A stretch of 64,000 bases of DNA, from positions 62,001 through 126,000 of the forward strand of contig NZ_BCRM01000019.1 of NCBI RefSeq assembly GCF_001552595.1. The letters run 5' to 3'. The notes below the pieces were generated by a model. The model searched no databases, was not told the origin of the DNA, and saw only the letters and a program-made list of their open reading frames with translations. This document shows, in pieces, positions 26,389-34,311 of the stretch. Every line of letters begins with the position of its first letter. The first letter of the stretch is position 1. The stretch is from Rhodococcus erythropolis NBRC 15567 (GTDB lineage Bacteria > Actinomycetota > Actinomycetes > Mycobacteriales > Mycobacteriaceae). The position numbers and the translations under genes were made by a program.

Positions 26389-26798
26389 AACGGATGGTCT
26401 GCTGTTCTCCGAGAGTCGCGGCCAGCGGCAACTTGGTTACCAAATTCGGTAACACTGCTGGTAGGAGGCTAGAATGACTATCTTTTGAGCGCCTACGGCC
26501 ACCCCCAGCGCACTGTTGACACACCGCCTGTGGGTAGCGCGGGGGTAGCGCGCGGCAAGGTAGCGCTGGGCAACAATTACGGGCTAACCTGGCACCCGGT
26601 ACGGCACCGCAAGGGCAGGCCCAGCCGCATGTACACATTCCCGGTCAGGGGCCGGGGATTGACATTCCGTTCATGCGCGGCAGTCCCGCGCCCTATTTCA
26701 GTTCGGTCGGAGACCGGCTTTCCGGAACCAGAGCAGGTGCTCGGTTCCATCGCCCGTCTTATAGCGATTCCTCGCAGATCACCAAACTGGAGCAAGCA
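26389..26798. other. Non-coding left arm of the integrated element
   Basis: No convincing gene. It contains the palindrome at 26436-26453 and three copies of GTAGCGC (26534, 26545, 26560). A related GC-rich stretch lies near the right end (about 28998-29030). In integrases of this kind such repeats can be arm-type binding sites, but that is only a possibility. An open frame at 26485-26802 has basic, low-complexity composition and no recognisable motif. Confidence 0.5.
26436..26453. promoter_or_regulatory. Inverted repeat near the left attachment site
   Basis: GTTACC-AAATTC-GGTAAC, perfect 6-bp arms, 48 bp inside the element. It could be an operator or a recombination accessory site. Confidence 0.45.
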
Positions 26799-27961
26799 AT
26801 GACCACGATTCGTCCAACTGATACCCGGCCCTGGAACTCACGCCCGCACCCCTCGCGCCCCGGTCGTACCGAACTGACTGCGTTGTTCGCGTGTGGTGCC
26901 GACTCCGGCTATTCCACTGAGGGTGACGTTCTTGTCAATCAGACGGCTGACGGGATCGATCTCAACAGCATCTGGAACCAGGCCGCGACTGCGATGGCGC
27001 TCTACAACCGCGAGCGCTCCGCCCTGGCTTCATTGATCAGCTATCCGACAACCGCGATCGGCGATGCGATCCCGCAACAGATCGCCACCGAGAACTTCGA
27101 GGAGGCGTCGGAATTTGGTGAACCGCAAGGGATGCACAGCAACCCAGATGCGTTGATTCTCGGATACGACTTTAAGGATTTCGATCGCGCCTCGCGAATG
27201 ACCTGGAAGTTTCTGCGTGCGGCGTCGGCTGAACAAGTTCAGGCAAGTATCAACAGCGCACTAGAAGCCGACAACCGCAAGGTCACGGGAACGCTGCTGC
27301 GGCGACTATTCGATCCCGTTCAAGGACTGAATGAGCACGGGCACCGAGCCTTTGGGCTCTGGAATGGTAGCGATGGCATGGCGCCACCGCCCCATGCGGG
27401 CAAGGAGTTCCCGGTAAGTAATTCTCATTACCTGGCGAGTGGAAACGCAGTGCTGGACCCAGGCGACCTGGTGGATGGAATCAATCAGGTTCGATCCAAG
27501 GGATTCGGCATCAGTGCAACACGCGTCTCCTTGTGTTGTGCCATCCGTCCGACGCCGAGGCGATCAGCACGTTCCGAGCAGGGGTCGAAAGTGGCGGCTT
27601 AGAAAGCAAGTTCGATTTCATCCCGTCAGCTAGTGCCCCGGCTTACCTGACCCCCGAGAACGTCGTCGGGCAGATAGCGCCCGGTGAGTTCGGCGGACTC
27701 GAAGTCCTCGGATCATATGGACCAACCTGGATCATCCCCAGCTACTTTGTGCCGCAGGGCTACATTGCGGTCGTCGCGATCGGCGGGCCGAACTCCTCAC
27801 TGAACCCGGTCGCGTTCCGTCAACACACGAATCCTGCCTACCAAGGCTTGCGCATGATTCCCGGTCGCGACCAGCGGTACCCGCTGCAGGACACCGAAGG
27901 GGTGCCGGCGCCTGCTCGAGAACCGAAGGCCTCAAACGTAATCCAGCTATTCGGACGGTAG
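26799..27961 (+). pseudogene. Phage capsid-like protein gene, frameshifted
   Basis: ATG 26799 opens a frame that matches, by remembered pattern, actinophage/prophage capsid-type proteins: SRMTWKFLRAASAEQVQ, LLRRLFDP, a LWNGSDGMAPPP segment, SHYLASG, and in the second part SYGPTWIIPSYFVPQGY, NPVAFRQHTNPAYQGLR and YPLQDTEGV. The first frame leaves the motif at residue 240 (about 27518) and continues into 28 unrelated residues before a stop near 27602; the second part resumes one frame over from 27521. A single extra A at 27518-27519 would restore ISANTRLLVLCHPSDAEA across the junction, so a 1-nt deletion (or read error) split a ~390-residue protein. It overlaps the opposing gene by 15 bp. Confidence 0.72.
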
Positions 27962-28951
27962 ATCCACGAGTTCAAGCTTGTCGGTGAACCTCAGGCGCAT
28001 CTGCTCAACGCGACCGGGCCTTGCACCTGGAAAGGGTGGATGGACGATACGCAACAAGACTCCGGGTCGTTCTGATTCCTCATCTCGCCGGACCTCAACA
28101 ATCTCGGCTCCATAGTTGAATCCAAACTCCGGATCATGGCATCCGAGGAACTTGCCGACGTGGTCGTCGGTTAGGTCGTCAGCCGTAATGGAGGTCACTG
28201 CAATGGAACCCGGTTCTGTAACTTCTAGGCTGCCAGCAGGAACACCGACCGATCCAGGCTCGATGAACCCAAGGCGGCGAGCCTGTTCACGCGATTCCGC
28301 AATGTAGTCGTTCACATGCTTCTTCAGGGTGTCCATGTAGCTGGTTGCGGAACGTTCGGCGTCCTCGGCGGTGAAAGCCTCAAGATCCAGTTCAGCGCGC
28401 ACGGCGTTCGTGAAATCCTCAAACGCCTCACCCGCCTTCTGCATCAACGGAGGTCGAGCCAGTGGCATCGTCGTTGCCTGTGTCAGCGCGATCATCGCGG
28501 CGTTCAACGCGGACGCCTTATGCAGGACCGCTACTGGGGCAACTACTCTTAGGTTGTTGTAGGCCGTCGTGATCTTCTTCGATTCGTCAAGCAGATCGGT
28601 TGCGAACTCAAGCTTCTCTAGTTCCTTGCTGTCTGGCATTCCCCCTGCCGTCAGCGCTGCGTCTCTAATTGCGTTGAATACGCCCTTCGGATCGATCGCC
28701 TTCTCGATAACAGCCGAGCACACTTCACCGAATGCGGTGGCGGTCTCGCGGAGGATCTTCTGATTTGATTGGCGGTTTTCTCGCTCAGCCTTGCGATCGT
28801 CCATCCGCTCATCCTGCTCTGCCTTGCGGCGGTCGCTGGCGCGTACGGACCGAGCAGTAATCAAGGGGCCGATGGTCCCGGCGACAACAGCACCCAACGG
28901 CACACCCCACCAGAAGCCTGGCTGCGAGAGGAAGTCACTAAGCGCACTCAT
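27947..28951 (-). CDS. Membrane-anchored coiled-coil protein of unknown function
   Basis: I do not recognise this 334-residue protein. It has one N-terminal membrane helix (about residues 12-32, GFWWGVPLGAVVAGTIGPLI), a strongly charged basic/acidic coiled-coil (about 36-65, with RKAEQDERMDDRKAERENRQ), a long helical middle containing alternating Ala/Leu/Glu segments, and a C-terminal beta-rich part (about 240-334: VTSITADDLTDDHVGKFLG, GVLLRIVHPPFPGARPG). It is the only intact gene in the tRNA-integrated element. An element-encoded role such as phage exclusion or host-interaction cargo is possible but unsupported. Confidence 0.75.
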   Translation of the reverse strand: MSALSDFLSQPGFWWGVPLGAVVAGTIGPLITARSVRASDRRKAEQDERMDDRKAERENRQSNQKILRETATAFGEVCSAVIEKAIDPKGVFNAIRDAALTAGGMPDSKELEKLEFATDLLDESKKITTAYNNLRVVAPVAVLHKASALNAAMIALTQATTMPLARPPLMQKAGEAFEDFTNAVRAELDLEAFTAEDAERSATSYMDTLKKHVNDYIAESREQARRLGFIEPGSVGVPAGSLEVTEPGSIAVTSITADDLTDDHVGKFLGCHDPEFGFNYGAEIVEVRRDEESERPGVLLRIVHPPFPGARPGRVEQMRLRFTDKLELVDLPSE

Positions 28952-29054
28952 GACTCAGATCATCGCACGCGGTTCGGATAGCACGGTTGCGCCGCTCCGC
29001 GGGGTAGTACGGGGGTGGCGCGGTCATGGTAGAGAGCAGTCTGGAAATGCGAAA

Positions 29055-29078
29055 GAACCGCCTGTTAACAGGCGGTTC
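29055..29078 (-). terminator. Palindromic terminator behind tRNA-Leu
   Basis: A perfect 24-bp palindrome (arms GAACCGCCTGTT / AACAGGCGGTTC) starts 2 bp after the tRNA 3' end on the minus strand and is followed there by TTTC. It lies on the element side of the attachment site; no such hairpin follows the displaced tRNA end at 26343, so the element seems to have brought a terminator for the tRNA. Confidence 0.65.
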
Positions 29079-29080
29079 CG

Positions 29081-29157
29081 TGGTGCCCTCGGTGAGACTC
29101 GAACTCACACTGGACGGGTTTTGAATCCGTTTCCTCTGCCAATTGGGATACGAGGGC
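29081..29157 (-). tRNA. tRNA-Leu (anticodon CAA)
   Basis: A full cloverleaf of 77 nt with encoded CCA can be folded: 7-bp acceptor GCCCTCG/CGAGGGC, D loop with AATTGGCAGA typical of bacterial tRNA-Leu, anticodon loop TTCAAAA (anticodon CAA), and T arm GTGAG-TTCGAGT-CTCAC. The variable loop is only 5 nt, unlike the long arm expected for tRNA-Leu, and the 31-39 pair is A-C. Identity as Leu follows from the anticodon. It precedes pdtaR divergently and serves as the integration site of the element. Confidence 0.82.
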
Positions 29158-29264
29158 TTGTTGCGATGACTACATTAGAAGATGCGATTTCAATGTCAAA
29201 CACCGGTACCCTCTAATCGTTCGCGTCTCGTGTCGGGGCGGTTCGATGGAGGAGGATGGTGGCC

Positions 29265-29882
29265 ATGAATTCGCCGCAGCCGCAAGGCAATCAGCTCGCA
29301 CCCCGTCGTGTTGTCGTCGCTGAAGACGAGGCGTTGATCCGCATGGATCTGGTCGAGATGCTCCGCGAAGAGGGCTACGACGTCGTCGGTGAGGCCGGTG
29401 ACGGGCAGGTTGCGGTGGAGTTGGCCGAGTCGCTCAAGCCTGATCTGGTCATCATGGACGTGAAGATGCCCAGGAGAGACGGCATCGACGCCGCTTCGGA
29501 GATTGCCGCCAAGCGGATCGCTCCTGTTGTCATTCTCACAGCGTTCAGTCAGCGCGAGTTGGTCGAGCGCGCACGCGATGCCGGCGCCATGGCTTACTTG
29601 GTCAAGCCGTTCTCGATCAGTGACCTCGTTCCCGCTGTCGAATTGGCGGTCAGTCGTTTCCGCGAGGTGACGGCGCTCGAGCGTGAGGTCGCTGATCTTT
29701 CCGACCGGCTCGAAGCACGCAAGCTGATCGAGCGAGCCAAGAGTGTTCTGATGGTTCGCCAAGCGCTCACCGAACCTGAGGCGTTCAAGTGGATTCAGCG
29801 CGCCGCGATGGATCGGCGCTCCACGATGAAGGCGGTCGCACAGGTCGTACTGGAAACTCTGGGCGGTGAACCGGACGCTTGA
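29265..29882 (+). CDS. pdtaR: ANTAR-domain response regulator PdtaR
   Basis: The 205-residue protein has an N-terminal receiver domain (VVVAEDEALIRMDL acidic pocket; phosphoacceptor Asp in VIMDVKMP; TAF and LVKPF switch residues) and a C-terminal ANTAR RNA-binding domain (LEARKLIERAKSVLMVRQALTEPEAFKWIQRAAMDRR). Such regulators act by antitermination at paired RNA hairpins. ATG 29265 has ggagg 9 bp upstream and gives the same length as M. tuberculosis Rv1626; ATG 29256 is too close to that site. The partner kinase PdtaS is not in the window. Confidence 0.93.
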   Translation: MNSPQPQGNQLAPRRVVVAEDEALIRMDLVEMLREEGYDVVGEAGDGQVAVELAESLKPDLVIMDVKMPRRDGIDAASEIAAKRIAPVVILTAFSQRELVERARDAGAMAYLVKPFSISDLVPAVELAVSRFREVTALEREVADLSDRLEARKLIERAKSVLMVRQALTEPEAFKWIQRAAMDRRSTMKAVAQVVLETLGGEPDA

Positions 29883-30100
29883 GCAAAGTGTCCGGGTTAT
29901 CCGGCTGCACTGAGTGGCTGCGTCGACCGTCGAAACGTCGCGCAGCGCTACAGCCGTGTAAACACTGTGCGCCTTCAGATAACAGTCAGGTCACAGGGCT
30001 TTCTTGAAGGATCGCGAAACGGTTCCAAGGTCTAGCGTCTGATCCCACAGCGAGCGCCAGTTCGGGTGGCGCGAGCACCGGCTGATCTTAGGAGCGTGGG

Positions 30101-31432
30101 ATGGCTAGACGAACACTTGTGCGTACTGCTGCAGTTCTCGGCGCGGCATCACTGGCACTTGCAGGCTGTAGCTCGGACAAGTCGGATGACTCGTCTTCGA
30201 GTGGCTCTACGTCCGGCGCTTCCGCCGCGACGACATCCGTCACGACTGATTGCACCCCGGAGCAGGCCAAGGCCGGCGCCACCCCGTCCACGGAAGCGCT
30301 GCGTATCGGTACGCTTCTTCCCGATACAGGCAGCTTGTCGTTCCTCGGGCCGCCGATGGTCGCGGGCACCCAGCTGGGAGTCAACGACGTCAATGCAGCC
30401 GGAGGCGTTCTCGGCCAACCGGTCCAGCTGATTCCCGGCGATTCGGGTGACACCACAACGGACACCGCCAACACCACCGTCGACCGCGAATTGGCTGCAG
30501 GCACTCAGGTCATCGTCGGCGCCGCGTCGTCCTCGGTTTCGCTCAAGGTGATCGACAAGATCGCCAGCGCAGGCGTCGTGATGTTCTCGCCTGCCAACAC
30601 CTCGGACCAATTCGTCTGCTACCCCGACAAGGGCATGTACTTCCGCACCGCTCCGACGGACGTACTACAGGCTCAGGCCGTCGCACAGCTCATTTCGGAC
30701 GACGGTGGTCAGCGCGTAGCGATCATGGCCCTCAACGACCCGTACGGGACGGGTCTGGCGGACAACATCGAAAAGAATCTGATCGATTCGGGCGTCCCCT
30801 CCGATCAGATCGAGAAGATCATCTACGACCCGAACGCGCAGTCGTTCAACTCCGAAGTCGATCAAGTCAAGAACTTCAATCCGGATGCAGTGGCATTGGT
30901 GGGCTTCGAGGAGTCGGCGAAGATCATCACGCGCATGCACGAAGTGGGCATCGGCCCGTCGGACGGAATGGCGATGTACGGCGTCGACGGCAACATGGGT
31001 AACGCGCTCGGCGAATCCGTGGCGAAGCCGTTGCTCGACACCATGCAGGGAACCACGCCCCTGACGGACGTCGGAGCTGCCTTCCAGGATCGTCTGAAGG
31101 CTGTGAACCCCTCTCTGATCGACTTCAACTACGCCGGCGAGTCATACGACGCGGTGGTGATCTCAGCGCTCGCTGCCGAGCAGGCGAAGTCGACGGCCGG
31201 TACCGACATCGCAGCCAATATCAACAGCGTCACCGAAGGTGGCACCAAGTGCACGTCCTACGTCGAGTGCCTGCCGTTGGTGAAGGCGGGAACCGACATC
31301 GACTACGACGGCATCACCGGTGAGTTGGACTTCAACGATTCGGGAGAACCGTCCATCGGTTCGTACGGAAAGCTCAAGTTCGGCCCTGAGAACACGCTGA
31401 CCACAGAAGGATTCGTGGTCGTGGGCAAGTAA
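30101..31432 (+). CDS. Branched-chain amino acid-type ABC transporter substrate-binding lipoprotein
   Basis: The 443-residue exported protein begins with a lipoprotein signal peptide (ASLALAGC, Cys23), a Ser-rich linker, and a Peripla_BP_6 (LivK-like) fold with LRIGTLLPDTGSLSFLGPP and DVNAAGGVLGQPVQLI. ATG has aggag 7 bp upstream. It converges on livF through a strong shared terminator and is the only binding protein beside the livHMGF genes, so it almost certainly feeds that permease. The actual substrate (branched-chain amino acids, amides, urea) cannot be read. The 218-bp gap after pdtaR holds no gene. Confidence 0.9.
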   Translation: MARRTLVRTAAVLGAASLALAGCSSDKSDDSSSSGSTSGASAATTSVTTDCTPEQAKAGATPSTEALRIGTLLPDTGSLSFLGPPMVAGTQLGVNDVNAAGGVLGQPVQLIPGDSGDTTTDTANTTVDRELAAGTQVIVGAASSSVSLKVIDKIASAGVVMFSPANTSDQFVCYPDKGMYFRTAPTDVLQAQAVAQLISDDGGQRVAIMALNDPYGTGLADNIEKNLIDSGVPSDQIEKIIYDPNAQSFNSEVDQVKNFNPDAVALVGFEESAKIITRMHEVGIGPSDGMAMYGVDGNMGNALGESVAKPLLDTMQGTTPLTDVGAAFQDRLKAVNPSLIDFNYAGESYDAVVISALAAEQAKSTAGTDIAANINSVTEGGTKCTSYVECLPLVKAGTDIDYDGITGELDFNDSGEPSIGSYGKLKFGPENTLTTEGFVVVGK

Positions 31433-31440
31433 GCAGCCAA

Positions 31441-31480
31441 CGAGAATGGGCCAGGGTCGTTAGACCCTGGCCCATTCTCG
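31441..31480. terminator. Bidirectional terminator between the binding-protein gene and livF
   Basis: 18-bp perfect arms (CGAGAATGGGCCAGGGTC and its complement) around GTTA, lying 8 bp from each convergent gene. Confidence 0.88.
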
Positions 31481-31488
31481 TGTCTGTT

Positions 31489-32295
31489 CTACTTCTCTTT
31501 GCTTCCAGCGAGCGTTCCCAAGTACAACTCGATCACCTTGGGGTCGTTCATCAGATTGGCGCCGGTGTCGGTGTACGCGTTCTTACCCTGATCGAGTACG
31601 TAGCCGCGGTCGCAGATCTGAAGGCAGCGGCGCGCGTTCTGCTCGACCATGATGACCGAGACACCCGCAGCATTGATCTTCTTGCAGCGGATGAACACCT
31701 CGTCCTGGAACATGGGCGACAGGCCCGCAGACGGTTCGTCGAGCAGCAGCACCGACGGATCCATCATCAGGGCCCGGCCCATCGCGACCATCTGGCGTTC
31801 GCCGCCGGAGAGTGCGCCGGCCTTCACCTTTCGTCGTTCACTCAGAAGAGGGAACAGTTCACTCACGAAGGCGAATCGTTCCGCGAATGCCTTGGGACGC
31901 AGATAAATGCCCATTTCGAGGTTTTCTTCGATGGTCAGCGTCTGAAAGACGTTCTGTGTCTGAGGGACGTACCCGACTCCCTTCTGAACGAGGACGTGAG
32001 CGGGCGCAGACGTGATGTTGTCCTCGCGTAGGGTGACCGACCCTTCGCGTACCGGTATCAGTCCGAACAGTGATTTCAGGAGTGTCGATTTGCCTGCGCC
32101 GTTCGGTCCGATGATCCCGACGATTTCCCCTTCCTTCAGGAAGAAGTTGCATTCACGCAGGATGTTGACGCCGGGAATGTAGCCCGCGACGAGGCTGTCG
32201 GCGCGGAGCAGGGCACCTGCCGACAGTCGCTGATGCTCCTCGGCCGTCGCGGCGAACTCTGCAGGCGTGAGTGAACGTGCGTGGTTCTCGCTCAT
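31489..32295 (-). CDS. livF: ABC transporter ATP-binding protein LivF-type
   Basis: The 268-residue ATPase has Walker A (GPNGAGKST), Q-loop (VPQTQNVF), signature LSGGERQ and Walker B (LLLDEPSAGLSP). The ~30-residue N-terminal extension (up to ALLRADSLVAGY) is longer than E. coli LivF. Start overlaps the livG stop by 4 bp. Together with LivG it powers the LivHM permease. Last gene of the livHMGF operon. Confidence 0.9.
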   Translation of the reverse strand: MSENHARSLTPAEFAATAEEHQRLSAGALLRADSLVAGYIPGVNILRECNFFLKEGEIVGIIGPNGAGKSTLLKSLFGLIPVREGSVTLREDNITSAPAHVLVQKGVGYVPQTQNVFQTLTIEENLEMGIYLRPKAFAERFAFVSELFPLLSERRKVKAGALSGGERQMVAMGRALMMDPSVLLLDEPSAGLSPMFQDEVFIRCKKINAAGVSVIMVEQNARRCLQICDRGYVLDQGKNAYTDTGANLMNDPKVIELYLGTLAGSKEK

Positions 32296-33320
32296 GGCTT
32301 CTCGTGCCTTCCGCGCGGTTCCTCGGGACTCGATTCCAGCGTCGCGGCGAGATCGGCCGGAAGGTTGTCGACGTCGGGTTCCGACAGGTCCCCGCCCGAC
32401 TCGAGGGTTTCGACCTCGGCTTCAGCCAGGGCGGCGGCCAGAACGGCCGTCTCGCCCACCGGATTTCCGTTGTCGTCGAACTCGAGAGCCTGGTCATGGT
32501 GGCTGCCCAGATACGCGTCGACGACGGCTGTGTTGGACGAGAGTTCGTCCGGGGTGGATTCGGCGATGACGCTGCCCTGCGCCATGACCACCACCCAATC
32601 GCTGATATCTCGGATCACGTCCATGTCGTGCTCGACGAACACGACCGTCATTCCGTCGTCGCGCAATGATTTGATGTGTCCGAGCAGGCTTTGCGTCAGA
32701 GCAGGATTGACCCCCGCCATCGGTTCGTCGAGCATCACCACCGAGGGCGAGGTCATGAGTGCGCGAGCCATTTCGAGCAATTTGCGCTGCCCACCGGAGA
32801 GTGAACCGGCGAGGTCGTCTGCCTTGGTGTCGAGTTTGAATCGTGCGAGGAGTTCGTTGGCGCGTTCGGTGATCTCGCGTTCCTGCCCTTTCCAGATCCA
32901 CGGAACGAGGGATGCAAAAATGCGTTCACCTCGTTGGCCGGTGGCGCCGAGTCGTACGTTGTCCAGCACGGTGAGTTTGGAGAGCGCCTTGGTCAACTGG
33001 AACGTCCGTACCACTCCCTTCCTGGCTACCTGGTGGGGATACATGCGGCCCAGCGATTGACCGTCCATCGACCACGTACCGGTGTCCGGCCGGTCGAAAC
33101 CGGTAAGAAGGTTGAAGAGCGTCGTTTTTCCGGCACCGTTTGGACCGATCAGACCCGTGATGCACCCTCGTTGAATCTCGAGGTGATCGACGTCGACGGC
33201 CTTGAGACCGCCGAACGTCCGCGAGACGTTGTCAGCGACCAACACCGGGTCGGGTTTCGCCGATCCGGGAAGGTGAGGAACGTCGGCAAAGATCTGTGCT
33301 CTGGTATCGGCGTCAAGCAT
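32292..33320 (-). CDS. livG: ABC transporter ATP-binding protein LivG-type
   Basis: The 342-residue ATPase has Walker A (GPNGAGKTT), TFQLTKALSKLTVLDNV Q-loop region, signature LSGGQRK, Walker B (VMLDEPMAGVNP) and switch His (VEHDMD). Beyond the usual ~260 residues it has an 80-residue acidic Glu/Ala/Asp tail (DQALEFDDNGNPVGET onwards) of unknown role. Start overlaps the livM end by 8 bp. Confidence 0.9.
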   Translation of the reverse strand: MLDADTRAQIFADVPHLPGSAKPDPVLVADNVSRTFGGLKAVDVDHLEIQRGCITGLIGPNGAGKTTLFNLLTGFDRPDTGTWSMDGQSLGRMYPHQVARKGVVRTFQLTKALSKLTVLDNVRLGATGQRGERIFASLVPWIWKGQEREITERANELLARFKLDTKADDLAGSLSGGQRKLLEMARALMTSPSVVMLDEPMAGVNPALTQSLLGHIKSLRDDGMTVVFVEHDMDVIRDISDWVVVMAQGSVIAESTPDELSSNTAVVDAYLGSHHDQALEFDDNGNPVGETAVLAAALAEAEVETLESGGDLSEPDVDNLPADLAATLESSPEEPRGRHEKP

Positions 33321-34311
33321 TGAGTTGCACCTCCCGCTTGTTACCCAGTATTCCCTGCGGTCTGAAGACCATCAGGAGAGCAATCATCAATCCGAGCAGG
33401 ACATACCTAGTGGCCCCGACTTGCTGTTCCGTGAGTGAAAGCAGCGGATTTTCGCCGGAGATCGCCTGACGCAGCAAGGCATCAGGTATGGCGAGGAGGA
33501 ACCAGAACAACATTGCGCCGACCACCGGGCCGAATACCGTTGCCGCCCCGCCCAGAATCAGCGCGCCGAACGCGAAGAACGTCTGCGCGGTCGAGTAGAA
33601 GTCCGGGTTGATGGACTTGGTCTGCAAAGCGTTGAACACACCGGCCAGACCACCGATCACGCCGCCGAGAACCAGCGCCTGCATCTTGTACACGAAGACG
33701 TTCTTGCCCAACGATCGCGCTGCGTCCTCGTCTTCGCGAACCGCCTTGAGGACGCGCCCCCACGGACTGTGCGTCAACAAGTAGACAAATCCGCACAAGA
33801 TCAAGACCAGCGTCCACCCCACGACCATCGACCAGAGGTCGTCTCCGTAGAACTTCACGCCGAGAAATGAGTACTGCTTGGCCGAGTCGAAGGGGCTCAG
33901 TGCGGTGAACGGGTCTGCGAAACCGAACAGGCCATTGGTGGAACCGGTCACCGAATCCGACGCGGTCGAGCGGAAGATCAGACGCAGGATCTCCGAAGCG
34001 GCGATGGTCACGATGGCGAGATAGTCGGCGCGCAGACGCAGCGTCGGGATACCGAGCACGAGCGCGAGGAGCCCGGCTGCGGTAAGTCCGACGAGGATGC
34101 CGAGCCACAACGGCTGGTCGTAGGTCACGGTCATGATGCCGACGCCGTAGCCGCCGAGGAGGGCAAAACCGATCTGACCGAAGTTGAGCAGTCCGGCGTA
34201 GCCGAAGTGCAGGTTCAGCCCGATTGCCAGCAGTGCGTAGAAGATTGCCGACGGCCCGATCAACTGGGCGAAGGAAACCTGGAAAGCTCCCATGATGTCC
34301 ATGTTCGTCAC
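33313..34311 (-). CDS. livM: Branched-chain amino acid ABC transporter permease LivM-type
   Basis: The 332-residue integral membrane protein has about nine helices and the LivM-type NFGQIGFALLGGYG and VREDEDAARSLGKN coupling loop (EAA-like). GTG 34311 overlaps the livH stop (GTGA) and has aaggatc 5 bp upstream; the ATG at 34302 lacks good spacing. With LivH it forms the transport channel. Confidence 0.9.
   Translation of the reverse strand: MTNMDIMGAFQVSFAQLIGPSAIFYALLAIGLNLHFGYAGLLNFGQIGFALLGGYGVGIMTVTYDQPLWLGILVGLTAAGLLALVLGIPTLRLRADYLAIVTIAASEILRLIFRSTASDSVTGSTNGLFGFADPFTALSPFDSAKQYSFLGVKFYGDDLWSMVVGWTLVLILCGFVYLLTHSPWGRVLKAVREDEDAARSLGKNVFVYKMQALVLGGVIGGLAGVFNALQTKSINPDFYSTAQTFFAFGALILGGAATVFGPVVGAMLFWFLLAIPDALLRQAISGENPLLSLTEQQVGATRYVLLGLMIALLMVFRPQGILGNKREVQLNA

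Larger units (their letters stand above)
26343..29125. mobile_element. Integrated element in the 3' end of tRNA-Leu (remnant)
   Basis: A 46-bp perfect direct repeat (26343-26388 and 29080-29125) of the 3' half of a tRNA-Leu gene brackets about 2.7 kb. This is the classic footprint of tyrosine-recombinase integration at a tRNA: the tRNA at 29081-29157 is intact because the element supplied the 3' half, while the displaced original 3' half remains at 26343. Inside are a frameshifted capsid-like gene and an unknown membrane-anchored protein on the other strand. No integrase, excisionase or replication gene is visible, so it is a decayed prophage/satellite or an element mobilised in trans. The flanking gene order (lipoprotein, pdtaR) is chromosomal. 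Confidence 0.85.

Noticed and set aside
26485-26802. A 105-codon open frame in the left arm of the element, considered as an integrase remnant.
   Set aside because: No recombinase catalytic residues (Arg-His-Arg-Tyr) or other recognisable sequence.
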